Assembly (NCBI GenBank): GCA_030694965.1
Contig: JAUYTZ010000018.1
Coordinates: 145,559 to 209,558 of the forward strand
Source of the DNA: Candidatus Paracaedibacteraceae bacterium
GTDB taxonomy: Bacteria; Pseudomonadota; Alphaproteobacteria; Paracaedibacterales; CAIOTO01
Direction of reading: 5' to 3'
Length of the DNA stretch: 64,000 nucleotides
The first letter of the stretch is position 1. Each line of letters opens with the position of its first letter. This document shows positions 1 to 8,789 of the stretch, one piece after another. The notes beneath the pieces were generated by a model. That model ran no database searches. It saw only the letters and a list, made by a program, of their open reading frames with translations, and had not been told where the DNA came from. The position numbers and the translations under genes are program-made.

Positions 1-54
1 CATGAGGACTTAATGAGCAGTGAAATATAATTTATAAATCTAAAGGAAATTTGT

Positions 55-1944
55 ATGATTTTTATAATAATTCTTGTAAATCTATTTCTGTTTAATTTTT
101 GCTTTGCGCAATCAACAGAGATAGATTTGACTGAAAAGGCTGCAGCAAGTAAGTTTTCTAACGTGCACTTTGTGAAGGGATTTTCAGCAATTGAGCCATG
201 GGGTGTTTGGGTGAATGGTAATGAAGCACAACTGGAAATTGATTGGTCGTCATTTAATCCTGGCGCCTCTCACTCAGTGATATTTGGTCTAACTGCATTT
301 ACGCCTTGCCCTGGTTCTTCAGTTGGTATGGAGCTGTCAGTTTATGGTAATTTGGTTAATAAATGCTTTTTTTCTTATTTAGATAATGAGAGAATAATTA
401 AGCTTTCAGTAGAAGAAAAAGAAGACGAAAACACGGTTTTCTTTTTTAAGATTTTTGGCGCATCTTCGCCGCGTGAGCACGGTAAGGGAGCGGATAGGCG
501 TAAGTTAGGTATTGGTTTTTTTCAAATCTCTGTTGACGAGATGAATAACTTTGACCATAGAACTATAACCCAGAATACCAATTATTTTCAAAAAAGAAAA
601 GATTTTAGAAAAACAAACCCTGCGAATTTTTGTTTGTTTGAATCTGTATCTTATAGATTAGAAACAGTGAGTTTTGGAGAGGTTTCTTTTTTTAGATCAA
701 AAGGATGGTTTAATCCTGAGCCAAAAGCGCGTGGAGGAGAAGTGTTTGTCCTTAATGAAGTTATCGCTTTAATAGGGAGTGAATACTCTTTGATTGTAAA
801 AAACTCTTCAGCTAAAAGTACTGATTCAATATTGACAGTGTCAAGTAAAAAGACAGGAATTACGAGTGTGATTAATAAGGACGTTGATGATTCGATGAGA
901 ACAACAAGTTACCAATTAGAAAATATATTATACGCTCAAGAGAGTGTAGCAGGTATAGGGCATATAGTAGGTGATATAAAAAGCCCTCTAGTGTATTTTA
1001 ATGGAAAAACATGTTTGTTTAGACCTAATTATTTTTTTAATACGCATTATTACGATTTTATGCTTTATTATTTTCCATCAATTTATTTCTTGTCACAAAA
1101 GTTCCCCGACATGAAATTTTTCATGCACCAAAGTTTGAAATCGTATGAAAAAGAAGGGCTTTCGGAAATTGGTATTCCTGAAACACAGATAATTCCTATA
1201 GAAAAATATACAGTGCATGGAGCGTTGCACGCTTCATTTGAGTCAGCCTATTTTACAAGTTTTTGTAACGTTGACTGGAAGTCAGGAGATGATAAAGAAT
1301 ATTTTCCAGAAGTTCTTGATTTTTTGCGTCAGACCTTTTTGCCTATAAAAGGGACGGCTACCTTTCAAGGGAATAGGAAAATGTATATAAGCAGATTAGA
1401 TGTCCAACAGTACCAAGGTTTAAGAAGCATTAGATCTCCTCATAACGAGATTGAAGTTACAGAATTCCTTAAAACAAAAGGATTTGAGATTATAACATTA
1501 GAAGGTAAAACGATTAGGGAACAAGCAGAAATATTTAGCTCTTGCTCTGCAATTATTGCACCGCATGGCGCAGGTTTAACAAATATTGTGTTTTGTAACC
1601 CTGGAACTAAAATTCTTGAGTTCTTCTCGCCACGGTGGTTTTCATTGGCGTATATCCATTTGTCTAGTCTTTTAAAACTAGAGCATGGGCACATAATGTG
1701 TGATGCGCAAGGCGAAGAGGGAGATGCGCAAGCTAATTTTTATGTAAGAATGGATGAGTTGCAAACCTATTTGGAACTAAATGGTTTATCTGATGCTATG
1801 CCTTTATCTGTTGAGCCCTCTGTAATCAATACTCAGGCGCCTGCCACCCCCACAACCCTTACTCTCTACGATCCATCTATCACACAAAACGTATTTGAAA
1901 AACACACGAATGCTCTTGCCGCATCCACAGGCTCGCATGTATAA
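55..1944 (+). CDS. GT61/DUF563-type glycosyltransferase with N-terminal signal peptide and extra N-terminal domain
   Basis: 629-aa ORF; hydrophobic N-terminus MIFIIILVNLFLFNFCFAQS; C-terminal motif CSAIIAPHGAGLTNIVFCNPGTKILEFF typical of DUF563/GT61; N-terminal GFSAIEPWGVWVNGNEAQLEI resembles a beta-sandwich accessory domain seen in some glycosyltransferases. Confidence 0.75.
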   Translation: MIFIIILVNLFLFNFCFAQSTEIDLTEKAAASKFSNVHFVKGFSAIEPWGVWVNGNEAQLEIDWSSFNPGASHSVIFGLTAFTPCPGSSVGMELSVYGNLVNKCFFSYLDNERIIKLSVEEKEDENTVFFFKIFGASSPREHGKGADRRKLGIGFFQISVDEMNNFDHRTITQNTNYFQKRKDFRKTNPANFCLFESVSYRLETVSFGEVSFFRSKGWFNPEPKARGGEVFVLNEVIALIGSEYSLIVKNSSAKSTDSILTVSSKKTGITSVINKDVDDSMRTTSYQLENILYAQESVAGIGHIVGDIKSPLVYFNGKTCLFRPNYFFNTHYYDFMLYYFPSIYFLSQKFPDMKFFMHQSLKSYEKEGLSEIGIPETQIIPIEKYTVHGALHASFESAYFTSFCNVDWKSGDDKEYFPEVLDFLRQTFLPIKGTATFQGNRKMYISRLDVQQYQGLRSIRSPHNEIEVTEFLKTKGFEIITLEGKTIREQAEIFSSCSAIIAPHGAGLTNIVFCNPGTKILEFFSPRWFSLAYIHLSSLLKLEHGHIMCDAQGEEGDAQANFYVRMDELQTYLELNGLSDAMPLSVEPSVINTQAPATPTTLTLYDPSITQNVFEKHTNALAASTGSHV

Positions 1945-2040
1945 AGTTTGAATCAGGGGTTAAATTTAAATAGTCGCCTTGGAAATCTTAGGTAGTTATT
2001 TTTAAAGATAAATCCGATGATGGCAAGGAATAGACTAAAA

Positions 2041-2067
2041 GATCACCGGGTCACGCCCGGTGATGAC
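2041..2067. repeat. Intergenic palindromic repeat GATCACCGGGTCACGCCCGGTGATGAC
   Basis: Near-perfect inverted repeat ATCACCGGG-TCACG-CCCGGTGAT; degenerate second copy at 2111-2135 (GATCACCTGGTCAAGCCTTGTGATG) and a half-copy around 2081-2092 (GGCCGGTGATAA). Confidence 0.75.
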
Positions 2068-2313
2068 AGTACTTAGCTTATGGCCGGTGATAACAGAGAC
2101 CAGACTGAAAGATCACCTGGTCAAGCCTTGTGATGCGGGAATCAGATTGTTAAATAAAACAGAATGCTAAAAAACAAATGACTAAATAAAATAGGTTGCT
2201 AATAAAAGTGAGGGTAGCATGTCACAAAACCATTTTTATTAATGTTTTTTAAATTCTTTTATGTTTCAATTAAAATAAGACTAAAAATGTAAATTTAATG
2301 GAAATAATATAGC

Positions 2314-3132
2314 ATGCTTAATGTCCATTTTTTAGGTGTACGCGGCAGCACGCCATGTGCTGATGAACGTTTTGTAACATATGGCGGGCATACAAGCTGC
2401 GTGCTTGTTGAGGTGGACGGCACTATTTTCATTTTTGATGCTGGGTCCGGTATTATAAACGCCTCCCCCATTGTGGCAAAGCAGGGTGCTTGTGAAGCGC
2501 ATCTTTTTTTCTCGCATGTGCATCTTGATCACATTATGGGTTTTCCATTTTTTTATCCGCTTTGGAATAAGCATTTTACAACGCATATTTACGCAGGCAG
2601 TCTTGGGGCTTATGGCGGCATTTATAATTTTTTTGCCAATACACTGAAAGAGCCTCTCTTTCCGGTTTCTTTTACGGAATTTCCAGGGGATATTCATTGT
2701 CAAGATTTTGAGCCTGGTTACACTCATAAAATTGGAAATGTTACGGTTGATACATTTATGCTGAACCATCCAAATTCTGCGGTGGCCTACCGTTTGACAT
2801 GTAATGGCAAGTCGGTGTGCTATGTAACGGATCACGAACATGGCGACAATTCAAACCGGGAAGGGTTAATTGAGTTTATCCGCGGCACTGATCTATTTAT
2901 CTATGATTCCACGTATGAAGATGGTAATTACCAGAATTTTAAAGGGTGGGGGCACTCTACTTGGCAAGAGGCTCTTCGTTTAGGCGACGAGGCCGATGTC
3001 GCGCGTACAGCTATCTTTCATCATGACCCTCAAAACACAGATGTCAAAATGGCGGCTATTGAGGAAGATGTGAAAAAGATAAGTTCTGCGGCGTTTGTGG
3101 CGCGCCAAGGAATGATGGTTACGATTGATTAA
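2314..3132 (+). CDS. MBL-fold metallo-hydrolase
   Basis: GVRGSTP start motif and HxHxDH motif (SHVHLDHIMG); later His/Asp residues (TDHEHGD, GHSTWQEA, FHHDP). Confidence 0.85.
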   Translation: MLNVHFLGVRGSTPCADERFVTYGGHTSCVLVEVDGTIFIFDAGSGIINASPIVAKQGACEAHLFFSHVHLDHIMGFPFFYPLWNKHFTTHIYAGSLGAYGGIYNFFANTLKEPLFPVSFTEFPGDIHCQDFEPGYTHKIGNVTVDTFMLNHPNSAVAYRLTCNGKSVCYVTDHEHGDNSNREGLIEFIRGTDLFIYDSTYEDGNYQNFKGWGHSTWQEALRLGDEADVARTAIFHHDPQNTDVKMAAIEEDVKKISSAAFVARQGMMVTID

Positions 3133-3204
3133 ATTTGAACATGTTAACAGTTTATAAATAAGTCAATGATAATATAATGAAAATGATTATAATGTTGCCG
3201 CAAC

Positions 3205-5232
3205 GTGACGTATTTAAATACTTCTTTATCTGATCTATTCGATCAGCGACATCATTTATTTGCGTATTGGCCGTGTTGCTTTGCATTAGGAATTGCCGCC
3301 TATTTTATGCTTCATAGCGAGCCCTTTTGGGGGATATCGTTTGGGCTTTTGCTGGTAATTTCTTTTGCATTTATTATTTTTAAAGATAAAATACACAACT
3401 GCGCCCCTATTTATTATGTAAGTCACGCTCTTTTGGCGGTGGTACTTGGGTTTTGCATAGCTTCTATGCGAACGGCTTATTTAAATACTTCTTTCATAAC
3501 AGAGATTTGCAAAAACATAACAATTACAGCGACTGTTTTAAATGTAGAGCGTACAAAGGGGACTGATCATCGCTTTACGCTGGGGGCAATAGAACACTCA
3601 AAGTTGACTAAAGTGCAGCTTAAAGGTAAGCCAGGTCTTCAGCTTGAACCAGGGTGGCGTGTCCGCTGTATTGTAACTTTGCTTCCTCTTACAGGCGCTG
3701 TTAGTCCTGTTGCATATGACTTTAAACGCGCACACTATTTTTCAGGTATAGGTGCGTCAGGGCGGATTAAGTCGTGTGTTGTTTTGGATAAGCCGCGCTC
3801 TACGATTGATAATATACGATTTTCAATAACTGAATCTTTTAGAGCAAAACTTTCTGAGCCTTTTGGTGATATTGCGGCAGCTCTTGTAACTGGTGATCGC
3901 TCGGGGATCCCTAAAGATCTTAGACAACAATTTACCGATGCAGGTCTTGCGCATGTGCTAGCTATTTCAGGGCTTCATTTAGGATTGGTTGCAGGTTTAA
4001 TTTTCTTTGTTGCAAAGCGCTTGTTGATGTTGTGTTATTTTATTCGACCTAATGCACCTGTACGCGAAATTTCTGCCTGTATAACAATTGCATCTATGGC
4101 ATTATACCTTGCTATATCTGGATTTGGATATCCTGCTATAAGGTCTTTTGGTATGACAGCGCTTTTGATGCTTGGGGTGATTTACAACAGGAACCCTCTT
4201 TCAATGCGTTCAGTCGCACTTGCTGCTTCTTTGATTTTAGTGCTTTATCCTGAAAGTTTGTTTTCAGCAAGCTTTCAGCTTTCGTTCGCTGCTGTTATCG
4301 CCTTAATTGCAACTTATGAAAGTGTTTGGTTATATGTTAAAAATTGGTTACATGCTGAAATTGATCCTAATTGGTATCGTAAAGTGATCGTCTATTTTGG
4401 TGCTATTTTTTTAACAACCTTTGTCGCAACGTTAGCAACGACACCACTTAGTATGGCTATATTCAACAGACTCACTTTGCAGGCTGTTCTTGGCAATTTG
4501 TTTGCTATTCCTTTGATTGGCTTTTGGGTGATGCCGCTGATTGTTGTAAGCACACTTTCACTACTGTTTGGTGGATGGAGCTTTGCGCTTTTTTTGACAG
4601 AGCGGGGTCTAAATGTTTTAGTTTCAATTGCACAGTATGTATCAAATTTACCTGGTTCAGGATTAGTTATTCCCACACCCTCGGATTTATTTTATCCAAG
4701 CTTTGTTATAGGTGGTTTGCTGTTGTGCATAGGTCCTTGGAAAAAGATTCGTTTTTGTGGCTTGCTATTGGCGTGCATTTCATTTGTTTTTTTTAAAAAT
4801 TCAAATCTACCTATAGCCTATTTTTCAGGAGATAGATCTGTGATGGCCGTTAAAGATGGATCTAATTTTTATGTTTCAAATCTTGAGCGTGGCTCTTTTT
4901 TCTATGATCAGTGGCGTCAGCATTTAGGAATTGAAGTCGCTAATGTCAAACGAATGCCAGCTCAAGATATTACGATAGCAGGAAGATATTTCATTGTTGA
5001 TCCATTTAAAAGTGCTATTGACTTAAGTTTAAAAGAGCGTCCGCAAAAGAAAAGATATATAAAAGCTATAGAACGGCTTAAATTTAATTCTTTTGTTTAT
5101 ACGAATAGCTTTTTTAAAGGTGAGGCCCGTGTAAATGGTGAGTTATTGACACAAAAGGGATCTGCCTTTTTATATGCTGATGGCACACTTTTGTTTCAAA
5201 GCGATTTAGCCCACCAGCGGCCATGGAAATAA
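3205..5232 (+). CDS. comEC: ComEC/Rec2-family competence membrane protein (GTG start)
   Basis: Multi-TM 675-aa protein with LVTGDRSGIPKDLRQQFTDAGLAHVLAISGLHLGLVAGL typical of the ComEC competence domain; no HxHxDH in the C-terminus. Confidence 0.85.
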   Translation: MTYLNTSLSDLFDQRHHLFAYWPCCFALGIAAYFMLHSEPFWGISFGLLLVISFAFIIFKDKIHNCAPIYYVSHALLAVVLGFCIASMRTAYLNTSFITEICKNITITATVLNVERTKGTDHRFTLGAIEHSKLTKVQLKGKPGLQLEPGWRVRCIVTLLPLTGAVSPVAYDFKRAHYFSGIGASGRIKSCVVLDKPRSTIDNIRFSITESFRAKLSEPFGDIAAALVTGDRSGIPKDLRQQFTDAGLAHVLAISGLHLGLVAGLIFFVAKRLLMLCYFIRPNAPVREISACITIASMALYLAISGFGYPAIRSFGMTALLMLGVIYNRNPLSMRSVALAASLILVLYPESLFSASFQLSFAAVIALIATYESVWLYVKNWLHAEIDPNWYRKVIVYFGAIFLTTFVATLATTPLSMAIFNRLTLQAVLGNLFAIPLIGFWVMPLIVVSTLSLLFGGWSFALFLTERGLNVLVSIAQYVSNLPGSGLVIPTPSDLFYPSFVIGGLLLCIGPWKKIRFCGLLLACISFVFFKNSNLPIAYFSGDRSVMAVKDGSNFYVSNLERGSFFYDQWRQHLGIEVANVKRMPAQDITIAGRYFIVDPFKSAIDLSLKERPQKKRYIKAIERLKFNSFVYTNSFFKGEARVNGELLTQKGSAFLYADGTLLFQSDLAHQRPWK

Positions 5233-5326
5233 ATAATATGAAAAATATATTAACCGTCACTTTATAGTGGACAAAGGTATATGTTTTGAGGTACAACTTA
5301 TGGAAGTATTTTGCAATACCGTTGCT

Positions 5327-5403
5327 AGGAGTGTAGCTCAATTGGCTAGAGCGTCGGTCTCCAAAACCGAAGGTTGGGGGTTCGAGACCCTCCACTCCTG
5401 CCA
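5327..5403 (+). tRNA. tRNA-Trp (anticodon CCA)
   Basis: Acceptor AGGAGTG/CACTCCT, anticodon loop CTCCAAA, T-loop GGTTCGAGACC, encoded 3' CCA; directly upstream of secE-nusG as in many bacteria. Confidence 0.97.
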
Positions 5404-5431
5404 CCTTCAACAATACAGTGTAAGGTAAATT

Positions 5432-5641
5432 ATGAAAACTGAATTAAAGCAATCGTTGATAAAACGCATTTCGACTTTTATTAAAGAAGTAAAACAAGAA
5501 ACAAAAAGAGTCACATGGCCTGCGCGTCGTGAGGTCACTTTAACAACGATAGTGGTATTTATTTTTTGTGCTCTCGCCTCAATTTATTTTTTGATTGTTG
5601 ATAAAATAATTATAACTTTACTCAGATTTATTACAGGCTAA
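5432..5641 (+). CDS. secE: Preprotein translocase subunit SecE
   Basis: 69 aa, FIKEVKQETKRVTWPARREVTLTTIVV motif plus one TM; upstream of nusG. Confidence 0.95.
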   Translation: MKTELKQSLIKRISTFIKEVKQETKRVTWPARREVTLTTIVVFIFCALASIYFLIVDKIIITLLRFITG

Positions 5642-5651
5642 CCCCTCACGC

Positions 5652-6206
5652 ATGACAGATGTAGCAAAAGTGATGAAAAAAAAACAATGGTACGTAGTTA
5701 ACGTATATTCAGGCTTCGAAAAAAAAGTCGTGCTCGCTATTACTGAAATGGCAGAGCGCAAAGGTTTAACCGAATTTTTTGAGGAATTCTTGGTTCCATC
5801 CGAAGAAGTTGTTGAGGTGCGCCGTGGTGCAAAGGTCAACACTGAGCGTCAATATTTTCCTGGTTACATTTTAGTTAAAATGGAATTATCAGATGATGCA
5901 TGGCAGCTGGTATTAAATATACCTCGCGTTGCTAGCTTTTTAGGTGCTGGTGGAAAGCCAAGTCCTATTTCAGAACGTGAAGTTTCACGGATTATGAAGC
6001 AAGTGCAAGAATCAATTGAAAAACCACGTCACACAACTTCCTTTGAGGTTGGTGAGCAAGTTCGTGTGTGTGATGGGCCATTCTCATCCTTTACCGGAAT
6101 TGTGGAAGAAACAGATGACGAAAAAGGTCGTCTTAAAGTTTCTGTTACTATTTTTGGACGTGCGACTCCAGTTGAGCTTGAGTACAACCAAGTCGAAAAA
6201 GTGTAA
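5652..6206 (+). CDS. nusG: Transcription termination/antitermination protein NusG
   Basis: QWYVVNVYSGFEKKV and C-terminal KOW motif VRVCDGPFSSFTGIVEE. Confidence 0.97.
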   Translation: MTDVAKVMKKKQWYVVNVYSGFEKKVVLAITEMAERKGLTEFFEEFLVPSEEVVEVRRGAKVNTERQYFPGYILVKMELSDDAWQLVLNIPRVASFLGAGGKPSPISEREVSRIMKQVQESIEKPRHTTSFEVGEQVRVCDGPFSSFTGIVEETDDEKGRLKVSVTIFGRATPVELEYNQVEKV

Positions 6207-6296
6207 CAGCGGGCAATTCGGCCCAAAGACGTGGAAGATGTTGCCGCATCGCACCACGGACTCAGAAAATAAACACTCTAACTACTGAGGATTAAC

Positions 6297-6725
6297 ATGG
6301 CAAAGAAAATTACTGGCTATATCAAGTTGCAAGTTGCGGCTGGTAAAGCTAACCCGTCACCACCAATTGGTCCAGCTTTGGGGCAACGTGGTTTGAATAT
6401 TATGGAATTCTGCAAAGCGTTTAACGCGCAAACTCAATCAGTTGAGCCAGGTACGCCAATACCTGTTGTTATTACCGTTTTTGCTGACCGTACGTTTTCC
6501 TTCGTTACAAAAACTCCTCCAAACTCATTCTTCTTGAAGAAGGCTGCAGGAATTGCAAAAGGTACGCAAACTCCAGGTCGTGAGAATGTTGGTACAGTAA
6601 CAATGACGCAAATTCGTGAAATTGCTACAATTAAGATGCCTGACTTGAATGCATTCGATATCGATGCTGCTTGTCAAATGATTATCGGTTCAGCTCGTTC
6701 AATGGGCTTGGAAGTAGTGGAGTAG
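6297..6725 (+). CDS. rplK: 50S ribosomal protein L11
   Basis: [31 protein letters not shown] signature. Confidence 0.98.
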   Translation: MAKKITGYIKLQVAAGKANPSPPIGPALGQRGLNIMEFCKAFNAQTQSVEPGTPIPVVITVFADRTFSFVTKTPPNSFFLKKAAGIAKGTQTPGRENVGTVTMTQIREIATIKMPDLNAFDIDAACQMIIGSARSMGLEVVE

Positions 6726-6728
6726 GTC

Positions 6729-7412
6729 ATGGCGATTGGTAAAAGATTAAAGCAAGCAAACGCTGCAGTAGATAAAAATAAAGTGTACACAGCTGAAGAG
6801 GCAGTGACGTTAATTAAATCATTAGCAAAAGCTAAATTTGATGAGACTCTTGAGGTGTCAATGAATTTGGGTATTGATCCAAAAAAAGCGGATCAAAACT
6901 TGCGTGGCGTTGTTCAGCTTCCACACGGAACTGGTAAGACGTATCGCGTTGCTGTATTTGCGCGTGGTCCAAAAGCTGATGAAGCAAAAGCAGCTGGTGC
7001 TGATTATGTTGGTGCTGAAGATTTGATGGAAATGGTTCAAGCGGGTAATATGCCATTTGACCGTTGTATTGCTACACCAGACATGATGGGTATCGTTGGC
7101 CGCGTTGGTAAGATTTTAGGTCCACGTGGACTTATGCCTAACCCAAAGCTTGGTACTGTAACAATGGATGTTGCACAAGCAATTACTGCTGTAAAAGGCG
7201 GGCAGGTTGAATTCCGTGCTGAAAAATCTGGTATTGTTCACTGTGGTTTTGGTAAAGCAAGCTTTGCAACAGATGCGCTTGTTGAAAACTTAAAAGTTTT
7301 TGTTGATGCGATTCAAAAAGCACGTCCGGCTGGTGTTAAGGGAACATATGTTCGCAAACTTAGCATGAGCTCATCACAAGGACCTGGTGTTACATTTGCA
7401 ATAGGTGCTTAA
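6729..7412 (+). CDS. rplA: 50S ribosomal protein L1
   Basis: [22 protein letters not shown] signature; directly follows rplK. Confidence 0.98.
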   Translation: MAIGKRLKQANAAVDKNKVYTAEEAVTLIKSLAKAKFDETLEVSMNLGIDPKKADQNLRGVVQLPHGTGKTYRVAVFARGPKADEAKAAGADYVGAEDLMEMVQAGNMPFDRCIATPDMMGIVGRVGKILGPRGLMPNPKLGTVTMDVAQAITAVKGGQVEFRAEKSGIVHCGFGKASFATDALVENLKVFVDAIQKARPAGVKGTYVRKLSMSSSQGPGVTFAIGA

Positions 7413-7431
7413 TAGCACTTAATAAGAAATT

Positions 7432-7593
7432 CAGCGAGGCGTTAAAACCTCGCTGGTCCTGTCCGTGCTTATGAGGTATGTAAAAATAGCTTTATAAGTA
7501 TGGGTAGTGTCAAAGACTGCGGGTTCCGTAAGGTTTAATCGACTATATTTTTTAATATAGGCGGCCGGTAGGAGGCAGAAGGGACAGAAAAAT
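7432..7593 (+). promoter_or_regulatory. Ribosomal protein L10 (rplJL) mRNA leader, putative autoregulatory element
   Basis: 281-nt rplA-rplJ gap with hairpin CAGCGAGG-CGTTAAAA-CCTCGCTG (7432-7455), closing helix CTGTCC (7459-7464)/GGACAG (7582-7587) and internal AGACTGCGGGTTCC as in alphaproteobacterial L10 leaders. Confidence 0.65.
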
Positions 7594-7693
7594 AGATTTT
7601 CACTTGAATATTTGAGTGCTTATCTTACCCTTCTGTACATAAACCGCTCAGTATTATAATGATATTGGGTATTGTTCAAAAGGAGTAAGAATC

Positions 7694-8200
7694 ATGAACC
7701 GTACAGAAAAGGAGCAACTGGTCACAGATATTGGTGATATGTTGCAACAAGCGTCGGTTGTGATCGTGACTCAACAAACTGGGTTAACGGTTGCACAAGC
7801 GACATTGTTACGCCGTCAAATGCGTGATGCTGGTGCTGAATTTAAGGTTCTGAAAAATACTCTCGCACGAATCGCTGTTAAAGATACGGCACTCGAAGGA
7901 TTAACTCCAATGCTCGTGGGTCCAACAGCCCTCGCGTATTCGACTGATCCTGTTGCGGCTGCAAAAGTTATTGCTAAATTCGCTAACTCTAACGATATGT
8001 TGAAAATCGTTGGTGGTTATTTGAATGGACAAATGCTAAATGAAGCAGGCGTTAAGGCATTGGCTACATTACCATCTTTGGACGAATTACGTTCCAAACT
8101 TATTGCTGTTATTTCTACACCAGCAACAAGATTGGCTATTTTGGCTAAAGAACCAGCTGCACGTGTTGCACGTGTTTTGGCCGCAAAAGGTCGTGAGTAG
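7694..8200 (+). CDS. rplJ: 50S ribosomal protein L10
   Basis: MNRTEKEQLVTDIGDMLQQASVVIVTQQTGLTVAQATLLRRQMRDAGAEFKVLKNTLARIA. Confidence 0.97.
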   Translation: MNRTEKEQLVTDIGDMLQQASVVIVTQQTGLTVAQATLLRRQMRDAGAEFKVLKNTLARIAVKDTALEGLTPMLVGPTALAYSTDPVAAAKVIAKFANSNDMLKIVGGYLNGQMLNEAGVKALATLPSLDELRSKLIAVISTPATRLAILAKEPAARVARVLAAKGRE

Positions 8201-8234
8201 TTTTCAAAAGTAATCGAATTAGGAGAATATAATA

Positions 8235-8606
8235 ATGACTAAATTAGCAAAAATCGTTGATGAATTATCAACATTATCAGTAATAGAAGCAGCTGAACTA
8301 TCAAAGATGCTTGAAGAAAAATGGGGCGTAAGCGCAGCTGCTGCTGTTGCTGCACCTGCTGCTGCTGGTCCAGCTGCAGCTGCTGAAGAAGAAAAAACAG
8401 AATTTGATGTTATTCTTATGGATGCAGGCGCTAACAAAATTAACGTAATCAAAGAAGTTCGTGCGATTACTGGTTTAGGTCTTAAGGAAGCTAAAGATCT
8501 TGTTGAAGCTGGCGGAAAAGCAGTTAAGCAAGGCGTTTCAAAAGATGAAGCTGGTAAAATCAAGAAGCAACTTGAAGATGCTGGTGCTAAGGTTGACGTT
8601 AAGTAA
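8235..8606 (+). CDS. rplL: 50S ribosomal protein L7/L12
   Basis: Ala-rich hinge, [39 protein letters not shown]. Confidence 0.98.
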   Translation: MTKLAKIVDELSTLSVIEAAELSKMLEEKWGVSAAAAVAAPAAAGPAAAAEEEKTEFDVILMDAGANKINVIKEVRAITGLGLKEAKDLVEAGGKAVKQGVSKDEAGKIKKQLEDAGAKVDVK

Positions 8607-8625
8607 CAACCGAATATTACTACTA

Positions 8626-8650
8626 ATGGGCAGGCATTATGCTTGCCCAT
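8626..8650 (+). other. Near-perfect hairpin in rplL-rpoB intergenic region (possible attenuator or processing site)
   Basis: ATGGGCAGGCAT-T-ATGCTTGCCCAT inverted repeat with one G-T position, followed by ATTTTAAAT. Confidence 0.6.
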
Positions 8651-8789
8651 ATTTTAAATAAAGTCAATCAAAGGACGTTGCTTAAATTGACTATTAAAAG
8701 CTAATTTCTATAAACTATTCGTAACGAAGATGCATGACATCCTTCGTTTAATTTTATTTTTAAAGATGATTTGTATCGGGGGACATTAA

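Noticed and set aside
5114-5413. Minus-strand 99-aa ORF beginning MLKVAGVEGLEPPTFGFGDRRSSQLSYTPSN
   Set aside because: It is the antisense of tRNA-Trp; the GVEGLEPPTFGFGDRR string is a familiar mis-annotation artefact of tRNA-antisense translation.
8219-8650. Minus-strand Ala-rich 143-aa ORF
   Set aside because: Antisense shadow of the Ala-rich rplL gene.
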